Of a stretch of DNA of 64,000 bases, positions 39,188 through 46,762 are shown in pieces. Where the stretch lies: contig NZ_FOGZ01000003.1 in assembly GCF_900111365.1 (NCBI RefSeq), forward strand, positions 87,196-151,195, given 5' to 3'. A program made the position numbers and the translations under genes. Numbering within the stretch: the first letter of the stretch is position 1; each line of letters opens with the position of its first letter. This DNA comes from Propionibacterium cyclohexanicum. GTDB lineage: Bacteria > Actinomycetota > Actinomycetes > Propionibacteriales > Propionibacteriaceae. The notes under the pieces were generated by a model, which saw nothing but the letters and a program-made list of their open reading frames with translations, made no database searches and was not told where the DNA came from.

Positions 39188-40084
39188 TCAGCTGACCTGC
39201 TCGGGCAGGGACTGCACCACCTCACGCATGAGCCGTGCGGTCTCGCTCGGAGTACGTCCCACCCGGACGCCTGCGGCCTCCAGTGCGGCCTTCTTGGCCC
39301 GGGCTGTGCCCGAGCTTCCCGAGACGATCGCGCCGGCATGGCCCATCGTGCGTCCCTCGGGTGCGGTGAAACCGGCGACGTAGCCGACCACCGGCTTGCT
39401 CACATGATCGGCGATGAAGGCTGCGGCGCGTTCCTCGGCATCGCCGCCGATTTCGCCGATGAGCACGATCGCCTCGGTTTGCGGATCGGCCTCGAAGGCG
39501 GCGAGGGCCTCGATGTGGGTCGTGCCGACCACCGGATCTCCCCCGATGCCGACGGCCGTGCTCATGCCAAGGTCGCTGAGCTCCTTCATGAGCTGGTAGG
39601 TCAGCGTCCCCGACTTGGAGACCAGGCCGATGCGTCCCGGCCCGATGATGTTCGCCGGGATGATGCCGGCGTTCGCCACAGAGGGCGAGATGATGCCCGG
39701 GCAGTTAGGTCCGATGAGGCGAGTGCCGGCGTCCAGGGCGGCCTCGACGAAGCGCGAGCTGTCCTGCACGGGCACGCCCTCGGTCACGCACACCACCAGG
39801 CCGATTCCGGCGCCCACGGCTTCCATGACCGCCTGGTAGGTGCGCGCCGGCGGGACGAAGACGACCGAGGTATTCGCCCCCACTGCCTCGACGGCCTCGC
39901 GCACGGTGTCGAAGACCGGCAGCTCGCGGCCGGGCACCGGGAGGCGATGGCCCCCCTTGCCGGGCGTGACACCACCGAGCACAGGGGAACCGGCCGCGGC
40001 CATGAGGCGGGTGTGCTTGGTGCCCTCCGAGCCGGTGATGCCTTGGACGATGATGCGAGAGTCCTCGTTGAGCCAGATGGTCAT
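39188..40084 (-). CDS. sucD: succinate-CoA ligase alpha subunit
   Basis: 298 residues. It carries the phosphohistidine and CoA-binding site for succinyl-CoA/succinate interconversion coupled to nucleotide phosphorylation. Visible parts are [56 protein letters not shown] and the active-site His in [19 protein letters not shown]. The gene starts three bases after the sucC stop. Together they make an alpha2beta2 or alpha-beta enzyme. The TCA and propionate pathways both use this step. Confidence 0.96.
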   Translation of the reverse strand: MTIWLNEDSRIIVQGITGSEGTKHTRLMAAAGSPVLGGVTPGKGGHRLPVPGRELPVFDTVREAVEAVGANTSVVFVPPARTYQAVMEAVGAGIGLVVCVTEGVPVQDSSRFVEAALDAGTRLIGPNCPGIISPSVANAGIIPANIIGPGRIGLVSKSGTLTYQLMKELSDLGMSTAVGIGGDPVVGTTHIEALAAFEADPQTEAIVLIGEIGGDAEERAAAFIADHVSKPVVGYVAGFTAPEGRTMGHAGAIVSGSSGTARAKKAALEAAGVRVGRTPSETARLMREVVQSLPEQVS

Positions 40085-40087
40085 CGT

Positions 40088-41365
40088 TCAGCGCTCCCTC
40101 GCGCCGGCGGGCGCGTCTTGTGACTGGCTCGCGCCGGCGGGCGCGTCTGGTGACTGGCTCGCGCCGGCGGGCGCGTCTGGCGACCAGCCCGTGTCGGGCT
40201 CGTGGACCGCCAGCTCGGCTGCCCGGCGAGCCGCATCGTCCATGGTCTCGACCAGCGTGATCGCAGGATCGGCAGCTTCGCGCAGGATCTCCCGGCCCTG
40301 CTCGACATTGTTGCCATCGAGGCGTACCACCACGGGGACCGGCAGCTTCCCGACGAGCTCGACCGCCCGGACGATGCCGTGGGCCACCTCGTCGCACGCG
40401 GTGATGCCGCCGAAGATGTTCACGAAGACCGAGCACACCTGGGGATCCGAGAGCACGATGTCCAGGGCGTCGGCCATCACCTGGGCCGATGCTCCGCCGC
40501 CGATGTCCAGGAAGTTCGCGGGGCGTGGACTGCCGGGCAGGTCCTCACCCGCGCGGGCCACCACATCGAGGGTGCTCATCACGAGTCCCGCGCCGTTGCC
40601 GATGATTCCCACCTCACCGCCGAGGCGCACATAGTTGAGCCCGCGCTGCGCCGCCCGCAGCTCCAGCTCGTGGACGCCCGTGTCGTCGCGGTGGACGGTG
40701 TTGCTGCGGTGGCGGAACAGCGCGTTGTCGTCGAGACTCACCTTCGCGTCGGCGGCCAGGATCTGCCCCGATCTGGTGAGGACGAGCGGGTTCACCTCGA
40801 CCAGCAGGGCATCCTCGGCGACGAACACCTCGCCCAGCTTCACCAGCGTCGCCACGAGCTCTTCGCGAAGCTCGTCGGCGAAGCCTGCCTGCCGAACGAG
40901 GCGGGCCGCTGTCTTCGCGTCCAGGCCGGATCGGGGGCTGACTGGCACCCTGGCCAGTGCCTCGGAGCGCTCGCGAGCGAGCGTCTCGATGTCGACCCCG
41001 CCCTCGGCCGAGCACAGCGCCAGCCAGCGCCGTTCGGCCCGATCGACGAGCAGCGAGAAGTAGTACTCGGCGGCGATGTCGATGCCCTCGACCACGAGCA
41101 CGGCACGCACCACATGGCCCTTGATCGTCATCGTGAGGATGCGCTCGGCGGCGGCCTCGCATTCCTGAGCGCTGTGACACACAGCGATGCCACCGGCCTT
41201 GCCGCGCCCTCCCGCTTTCACCTGCGCCTTAACGACGACCACCGGACTGCCGAGCGATACGGCTGCCTGGCGCGCCTGTGCGGGAGTGCGGGCGAGGATG
41301 CCGCGCGGCACCGCGATGTGATGGGCCGAAAACAACTCCTGGGCCTGGTACTCGTAAAGGTCCAC
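40088..41365 (-). CDS. sucC: succinate-CoA ligase beta subunit
   Basis: 425 residues from the GTG at 41365, preceded by GAAGAGAG; a GTG at 41386 would add seven residues not expected in the family. The ATP-grasp domain starts DLYEYQAQELFSAHHIAVPR; KAQVKAGGRGKAGGIAVC is the nucleotide loop, and the C-terminal CoA ligase part includes GNGAGLVMSTLDVVARAG and VNIFGGITACDEVAHGIV. The C-terminus is unusual: after the conserved VHEPD it has three 10-residue repeats of the type SPDAPAGASQ, encoded by a 30-bp tandem repeat, ending RER. Confidence 0.95.
   Translation of the reverse strand: MDLYEYQAQELFSAHHIAVPRGILARTPAQARQAAVSLGSPVVVVKAQVKAGGRGKAGGIAVCHSAQECEAAAERILTMTIKGHVVRAVLVVEGIDIAAEYYFSLLVDRAERRWLALCSAEGGVDIETLARERSEALARVPVSPRSGLDAKTAARLVRQAGFADELREELVATLVKLGEVFVAEDALLVEVNPLVLTRSGQILAADAKVSLDDNALFRHRSNTVHRDDTGVHELELRAAQRGLNYVRLGGEVGIIGNGAGLVMSTLDVVARAGEDLPGSPRPANFLDIGGGASAQVMADALDIVLSDPQVCSVFVNIFGGITACDEVAHGIVRAVELVGKLPVPVVVRLDGNNVEQGREILREAADPAITLVETMDDAARRAAELAVHEPDTGWSPDAPAGASQSPDAPAGASQSQDAPAGARER
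40098..40187 (-). repeat. 30-bp tandem repeat, three units, coding for the SucC C-terminus
   Basis: Units start at 40098, 40128 and 40158 (plus-strand unit CTCGCGCCGGCGGGCGCGTC followed by TGGTGACTGG). The unit length is a multiple of three and keeps the frame, so the number of decapeptides could change without breaking SucC. They lie beyond the conserved fold. Confidence 0.9.
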
Positions 41366-41638
41366 TGTGCTCTCTTCACTCGGCACCGACGGACGGCACC
41401 GGATGGCGGGATGGGATTCACTTGTGCCCGGCCGGAGCCGGGTGCAGCCGGGTCAGCGTCGTCGTCCCGGGCCTGCGGTCCTCGGATCGGCCGATCCACA
41501 CTGCCCGGCCAGCACCGATGAGGTCTGGGACCCCCGACTTCGGGAGCACCAGATGCCTGATGAACTCCCCTCCGACGATAGCCGGTACCCGGCCTTCAGC
41601 CCAGCCAAACGGGCATTGCGAGCTGTCGGGATTGCGGC

Positions 41639-42532
41639 TCAGTCACGGCTCCAGGCCCGTGGATCGATGGATCCGCGGTAGGCAGGCAGCTGCAGCGGGG
41701 CGTCGTCCTCGCGGAAGAAGGCCCATGGCCTGGTCACACCCGCCGTGCCCTCGCGGCGCACCCGGTGCACCTCGTCATGGTCGATGGGCACCTCGAGGAC
41801 CCCTGGTTCGCACCCGCCCAGCTGCGCGAGCACCTCGCCCTGGGGGCCGAAGGCCGCCGAGCGGCCTACTCCGGGAGGCGAGGCTGCGTTGAGCGTGACG
41901 ACATTGATCTGCTGGGTGATCGCGTGGGCGCGCGCCAACACCATCTCCTGCTCGCGGTCGGGAGTGGTCGTCTTCACGAGGTTGAGGATGGTCTGCGCAC
42001 CGAGCCAGGCGAGATTGCGGGCAACCTCGGGAAACCATGAGTCGAAGCAGATGGTCAGCCCGAACCTGCCCACCCCCTCGATGTCGAACACGCAGAACTC
42101 GCCGCCCGGCGTATAGGGCTCCTCGGGACGCCAGGGGAAGATCTTGCGGTAGCTGGCGACGAGATCACCGCGCGGTCCGAGGACGACGGCTGTATTGAAC
42201 AGCTCCCCGCCGGGTCCCAGCTCGCACAGGCTGCCCGGCACCAGCCACACCCCCAGCTCACGGGCCAGCCGTCCCAGCCGGGCGACGAGCGGTCCGTCGA
42301 GGGGCTGGGCCGCGGCCCGCAGGACCTCGGGGCGGGCGAGGTCCGGTTGCCCGTCCGCACACAGGTGCATCTCGGGCCAGACCATCATCTGAGTCTGCGG
42401 GTGGGCGTCCAGCAGGTCACGACAATGCCGTTCGAAATGCTCTGGGGGAGCCGACAGCGGCAGCGGGGTGGCCTGGACGGCGAGCACTTGGAATGGGCGA
42501 TGCGTCTCGCGCGGTTGCGTGGGCGCGCTCAT
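41639..42532 (-). CDS. carbon-nitrogen hydrolase (nitrilase superfamily)
   Basis: 297 residues. The Glu-Lys-Cys triad can be placed: Glu in MMVWPEMHLC, Lys in YRKIFPWRPEEPYTPGGE and Cys in LTICFDSWFPEVARNL. These enzymes hydrolyse amides or nitriles; the substrate is not readable. The ATG at 42532 overlaps the stop of the APC permease gene (ATGA, 42529-42532), so transporter and hydrolase are probably expressed together and act on one imported nitrogen compound, perhaps with the aminotransferase upstream. The window 41387-41638 between it and sucC holds no gene. Confidence 0.9.
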   Translation of the reverse strand: MSAPTQPRETHRPFQVLAVQATPLPLSAPPEHFERHCRDLLDAHPQTQMMVWPEMHLCADGQPDLARPEVLRAAAQPLDGPLVARLGRLARELGVWLVPGSLCELGPGGELFNTAVVLGPRGDLVASYRKIFPWRPEEPYTPGGEFCVFDIEGVGRFGLTICFDSWFPEVARNLAWLGAQTILNLVKTTTPDREQEMVLARAHAITQQINVVTLNAASPPGVGRSAAFGPQGEVLAQLGGCEPGVLEVPIDHDEVHRVRREGTAGVTRPWAFFREDDAPLQLPAYRGSIDPRAWSRD

Positions 42533-43899
42533 GCCCCGGCATCCATCTGTGGCGGAGGCCGGCGGAAACCGCGGGTCAGATAGGTCAACACGACAACTCC
42601 CAGTGCCAGCCAGCAGCCGCCGACGATGAGCGCCGCGGCGTCGAGCTGGGTGAGCAGAAGGACGACGACCAGCGCGCCGAGGGCCGGGAGGAGATAGCCG
42701 GGGAGCACCCTCACCGTGACGCCGCGGGCACGCTGTGCGCGGCTCAAGGCGATGGCGGAGACGTTGACCATCGCGAAGGCGATGAATGCGCCGAAGTTGA
42801 TGAATGACGTCGAGGTGCTCACATCGAGGAAGCATCCGATGAAACCCACGGCGGCCACCACGAGAATCGCATTGCGGGGTGTCGCGGCGCGTCGGGTGAG
42901 GGCCCCGAAGAATCGCTTGGGCAGGACACCGTCTCGCCCCATGGCGTACATGAGGCGCGATGCCGAGGCCTGCGCCGCAATGCCCGAGGCGAACTGACCG
43001 ACCACGAGCCCCACCAGGAAGACCGCCGAGCAGAAGGCTCCCCCGATCCCCTTGGCGATGTCGAAGGCAGCCGAGTCGATATCGATCACATGGACCAGCG
43101 GATGGACCAGCTCGGTGAAGTAGGTGGAAACCACGAAGATCCCGCCGCCGATCAGCGCGGTGAGCATGATGGCCCGGGGAATGGTCCGGTCGGAATCCAC
43201 CGTCTCCTCCGCCAGGGTCGTCACGGCGTCGAAGCCCAGGAACGAGTAGGCGGCGGTGGCCGCTCCCGCCGTGAGTGCCGAGAGGCTGGCCGGCTCGCCG
43301 ATGAACGGGCGCAGGCTGATCAGGGACTGGCCGTGATGGGTGACGGTGTATCCCGCCAGCACGGTGAACAGCGCGATGACAAGCACCTCAGTCGCCAACA
43401 GGATGAGATTCGCGCGGTCGGCGACCTTGATGCCGAAGATATTGAGGGCGCTCGTCACCACGATGAAGCCCACGATCCACACCCAGTTCGGGATCGTGGG
43501 GAACTGCGCATTGAGATATGAGGCTCCGATGAGCCAGATGACCATTGGTATGAACACGTAGTCGAGCATCGAGGCCCAACCCACGAGGAAGCCGAGGTGA
43601 TTGCTCACCATCCGGCGAACGTAGCTGTAGGCGGAGCCGGCGACCGGGATCTCCCGGGCGAGCCGGCCGTAGCTCGCAGCGGTGAGCAGCATGGCAATGA
43701 GCGCGATGAGATAGGAGCCCGAGGTGCCGCCATGGGACTTCTCCGAGATCACCCCGAAAGTTCCCAAGACGATGATGGGTGCCAGATAGGCCAAGCCGAA
43801 AGCCAGCACCGAGTGCAGGCGCAGCTGCCGGTGCAGCCGCCCTGCGGGCTCGGGAGGGGCTGTGGGGCTTGCCAGCTGTGTGGCGTCGGTGGTGGGCAT
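42529..43899 (-). CDS. APC-family amino acid/amine permease
   Basis: 456 residues with about twelve membrane segments. The start of the family fold is LHSVLAFGLAYLAPIIVLGT, with the APC-type motifs GGTSGSYLIALIAMLLTAAS and SFLGFDAVTTLAEETVDSDR. The start at 43899 has a strong AAGGAGG. It lies between the aminotransferase and hydrolase genes on the same strand; transport of GABA, a polyamine or a related amine is a reasonable inference but not proven by sequence. Confidence 0.9.
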   Translation of the reverse strand: MPTTDATQLASPTAPPEPAGRLHRQLRLHSVLAFGLAYLAPIIVLGTFGVISEKSHGGTSGSYLIALIAMLLTAASYGRLAREIPVAGSAYSYVRRMVSNHLGFLVGWASMLDYVFIPMVIWLIGASYLNAQFPTIPNWVWIVGFIVVTSALNIFGIKVADRANLILLATEVLVIALFTVLAGYTVTHHGQSLISLRPFIGEPASLSALTAGAATAAYSFLGFDAVTTLAEETVDSDRTIPRAIMLTALIGGGIFVVSTYFTELVHPLVHVIDIDSAAFDIAKGIGGAFCSAVFLVGLVVGQFASGIAAQASASRLMYAMGRDGVLPKRFFGALTRRAATPRNAILVVAAVGFIGCFLDVSTSTSFINFGAFIAFAMVNVSAIALSRAQRARGVTVRVLPGYLLPALGALVVVLLLTQLDAAALIVGGCWLALGVVVLTYLTRGFRRPPPQMDAGA

Positions 43900-43946
43900 C
43901 GCGTGCCTCCTTCGTCTGGGGTTTTCGGCCCGGCCGTGCGGCCGCC

Positions 43947-44002
43947 CATATGGTTTCGGTCATATGGTTCGGGCCGTATGGTTCGGGCCGTATGGTTCAG
44001 GC
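43947..44002. repeat. 14-bp tandem repeat, four units, at the 3' end of the aminotransferase gene
   Basis: Units at 43947 (CATATGGTTTCGGT), 43961 (CATATGGTTCGGGC), 43975 (CGTATGGTTCGGGC) and 43989 (CGTATGGTTCAGGC). The stop codon of the aminotransferase gene falls in the last unit. Confidence 0.88.
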
Positions 44003-45388
44003 CGCGGCGCCCCGCGGGCCGTCCGCCGCGCTCGTGGCAGTGCACCGCCCCAGGGCGGCCTCGAGGATGTCCAGGCCGGCGTCGAGCTGAGCATCGGTGA
44101 TCACCAGCGGTGCCAGGAAGCGCAGCACGTTGCCGTGGGTCCCCGCGCTCTCGACGAGGAGCCCGTGGGCCGCGCAATCCCTCACGAGCGCCGAGACGAG
44201 CTCGGCATCGGGCTCCTTGCTCGCACGATCCTTGACGAACTCGAGGCCGATCATGGCGCCCAGGCCCCGGATGTCACCGATCGCCTCGAAGCGGTCGGCC
44301 ATCTGCCGGTACCGGGCGCCGACCTTCTGACCGATCTGCACGGCGCGCTCGGGCAGCCTGTCGCGATCCATGATCTCCAGCACCTTGAGCCCCGCCGCGC
44401 AGGCGAGCGGGTTGCCGTTGTAGGTGCCGCCGATCACGCCACCGGGCACCGATTCCATGATCTCCTCACGGGCCACCACGGCGCTGAGCGGGATGCCGGC
44501 GGCAATGGACTTGGCGCTGGTCACGATGTCGGGGGCAGCCCCGGCCTCGCGCCAGTACTCGGTCGCGAACAACCGCCCGGTGCGCCCGTAGCCGCACTGC
44601 ACCTCGTCGGCGACGAGGAGGATCTGGTGCTCATCACAGATGCGGCGCAGCGCCTGCACCCAGGAGATCGGCGCCGGGATGAACCCGCCCTCCCCCTGCA
44701 CAGGCTCGACGACGACGGCAGCGACGCTGCTGGCGGGAGACGCCTGCTCGAAGACCTCTTCGAGACGCCGAAGGTAGTAGTCGATGGCCTGCTGTCCGCT
44801 CAGTGCCCCGGGGGCGCGGTAGAGATCGGGGAAGTCAGCCCGGCAGACACCGTCGGGGAAGGGCCCCATGCCCACCGAATAGGCCTTCTTGGCGGTCATT
44901 GCCATGGTGAGCAGGGTGCGTCCGTGGAAGGCCCCCGAGAACACGACGATGTTGGGGCGACCCGTGAACGCCTTGGCCATCTTCACGGCGTTCTCGTCGG
45001 CCTCCGCACCGCTGTTGGCGAAGAATGTGCGCCGCTTGTCGCCTCGGACCGGGGCGCGTCGCGCGAGTTGCTCGGCCAGATCCACGAATCCCTCGTGGGT
45101 GATGATGTTCGACATCGCATGGAAGTAGCGGTCGGCCTGCTGCTTCACCGCAGCAACCACCTCGGGGTGGGAGTATCCGACATTGAGCACCCCGACGCCG
45201 CCGACCCAATCGAGGAAGCGATTGCCGTCCACGTCCTCGACCATGGCTCCCGCTCCGCGCTCGATGACCACTGGATAGCCGCAGCGGACCGCGCTCGGGA
45301 CCACATCGGCGCGGCGGGCGATGATCGCGGCGGCGTGCGGTCCGGGCAGCGTCGGTGTGACAATGGCTGGAAGTGCTGTGCTGAGCAT
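43997..45388 (-). CDS. gabT: aspartate aminotransferase family class III, 4-aminobutyrate aminotransferase-like
   Basis: 463 residues from the ATG at 45388, chosen because CAGGAG lies eight bases upstream; an ATG at 45412 would add eight residues. A PLP-dependent enzyme transferring the amino group of GABA (or similar omega-amine) to 2-oxoglutarate. Class III signatures: FFANSGAEADENAVKMAKAF, SGAFHGRTLLTMAMTAKKAY, LLVADEVQCGYGRTG, and the PLP lysine in IVTSAKSIAAGIPLSAVV. GTYNGNPLACAAGLKVLEI is also typical. It heads the gabT-permease-hydrolase set and is divergent from a PucR regulator. Confidence 0.9.
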   Translation of the reverse strand: MLSTALPAIVTPTLPGPHAAAIIARRADVVPSAVRCGYPVVIERGAGAMVEDVDGNRFLDWVGGVGVLNVGYSHPEVVAAVKQQADRYFHAMSNIITHEGFVDLAEQLARRAPVRGDKRRTFFANSGAEADENAVKMAKAFTGRPNIVVFSGAFHGRTLLTMAMTAKKAYSVGMGPFPDGVCRADFPDLYRAPGALSGQQAIDYYLRRLEEVFEQASPASSVAAVVVEPVQGEGGFIPAPISWVQALRRICDEHQILLVADEVQCGYGRTGRLFATEYWREAGAAPDIVTSAKSIAAGIPLSAVVAREEIMESVPGGVIGGTYNGNPLACAAGLKVLEIMDRDRLPERAVQIGQKVGARYRQMADRFEAIGDIRGLGAMIGLEFVKDRASKEPDAELVSALVRDCAAHGLLVESAGTHGNVLRFLAPLVITDAQLDAGLDILEAALGRCTATSAADGPRGAAA

Positions 45389-45507
45389 CGTCTCTACTCC
45401 TGAAGTCGTCATCCCAGGACACCTCAATGCCGGTGTCCCGATCTACAGTCTCGGCGCGCCGGCTGGTTCCCCGACAGGTCCGGTCGGCACAAGGATGGGG
45501 CAATCGT

Positions 45508-45524
45508 TTGTGCTGTGAGCACAA
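45508..45524. promoter_or_regulatory. palindromic operator candidate between gabT and pucR
   Basis: TTGTGCT-GTG-AGCACAA is a perfect 7-bp inverted repeat with a 3-base spacer, in the 184-base divergent gap, 48 bases upstream of the pucR ATG. Its position suits a site for the adjacent regulator acting on itself or on gabT. Confidence 0.55.
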
Positions 45525-45572
45525 CCTGCTGGCACATGAGCCGGTGGCTGGCGAACTCGGGAAGGGTGAACG

Positions 45573-46706
45573 ATGGGCGGCTTCCGGACCGAGACCTCGG
45601 TCGAGATGCTGCACCGTCTCACCGCCGGCCGTTTTTCTCTCGAGCTGTGCGCCGGAGCATCGGGCCTTGCCAATTCCGTGTCGTGGGTCTATCTCGGCGA
45701 GGACTTGCGCAATGTCGAGTTTCTGCGCGGTGGTGAGTTCGTCATCACCACAGGCCTGTTCACCAAGGACGGCACAACTGTGGACGAGTTCGTCGGGGCA
45801 CTCATCGAGCACGGCTGCGCCGCGCTTCTCGTCAATCTCGGGCCCTATCTGGACCGCAGCCAGCTCAGCGCCGAACTGCTGGCTCGCTGCGACACCACCG
45901 AGTTCCCGCTGTTCGTGATGCCCTGGGAGATTCACCTCGTCGACATCATGCAGGAGATCTCGGTGGCCCTGCTCGACGCCCGCCACCGCGAGGGTGGTCT
46001 CGACGCTGCATTCGAGGCCGCGATCTACCAGCAACCGGTGCCCACCAGCGTGCTGCACGGCCTGCACCAGTTCGGTTTCCCCACCCACGCCCCCTATCGA
46101 GTAGCCGTCATCCACAACCTTGTCGATCTCACGCCGATACGGTCCGCCCTGAACCGCACTGGCGTGCGGTACCACATCTTCCGGCACGACAACCTCCACG
46201 TCCTCGTCCATGGGGCCGAGGCGCCGGGCACCAGCGAGTCGGAGATCTCCGCCCTGCTGTGCCGCCACAGCAGCACCTCAGTAGGCATGAGCGCGACCAT
46301 CCCCGATCTCAGCGAGCTGGGCAGTGCCTTCCGGCGCGCCCTGTTCTCGCTGTCGGTGGCCGACCTGTGGCAGCGTCCCTATGTCAGCTTCGCCGAGCTG
46401 GGCGCCCTCCAGCTGCTCTTCTGCGTCTCGGACTCACGAATGCTGGAAGATCTGTGCGCCAGCTATCTCGGCCCGCTGATCGCCTACGACGAGGCACACG
46501 AATCCGATCTTGTGCGCACTCTCCAGGTTTTCCTCCTCGCGGACGGAAGCGTGCGGTTGACCGCCGAGCGATTGCCGGCCCATCGCAACACCGTGGTCTA
46601 CCGGATGCGGCGCATCAAGGAGATCCTCGGTGTGACGCTCGATCTCGCCACCGAGAAATTCAACCTGCTCCTGGCGCTCTACATCCGCGAGTACCTGGCC
46701 ATGTGA
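45573..46706 (+). CDS. PucR-family transcriptional regulator
   Basis: 377 residues. The N-terminal PucR ligand domain (about residues 10-130, including WVYLGEDLRNVEFLRGGEFV and ITTGLFTKDGTTVDEFVGAL) is followed by a degenerate GGDEF-like middle and a C-terminal helix-turn-helix of the HTH_30 type (LVRTLQVFLLADGSVRLTAE, LPAHRNTVVYRMRRIKEILG). The ATG at 45573 follows AAGGGTG. Being divergent from gabT, it is probably the activator or repressor of the nitrogen-compound module; PucR relatives sense purine or amine intermediates. Confidence 0.9.
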   Translation: MGGFRTETSVEMLHRLTAGRFSLELCAGASGLANSVSWVYLGEDLRNVEFLRGGEFVITTGLFTKDGTTVDEFVGALIEHGCAALLVNLGPYLDRSQLSAELLARCDTTEFPLFVMPWEIHLVDIMQEISVALLDARHREGGLDAAFEAAIYQQPVPTSVLHGLHQFGFPTHAPYRVAVIHNLVDLTPIRSALNRTGVRYHIFRHDNLHVLVHGAEAPGTSESEISALLCRHSSTSVGMSATIPDLSELGSAFRRALFSLSVADLWQRPYVSFAELGALQLLFCVSDSRMLEDLCASYLGPLIAYDEAHESDLVRTLQVFLLADGSVRLTAERLPAHRNTVVYRMRRIKEILGVTLDLATEKFNLLLALYIREYLAM

Positions 46707-46762
46707 GCCCGGGAGCCGCCCCGCCGTGGCCGCACCGCTGCCTTCGCCGGCGGGCGGTGGGC

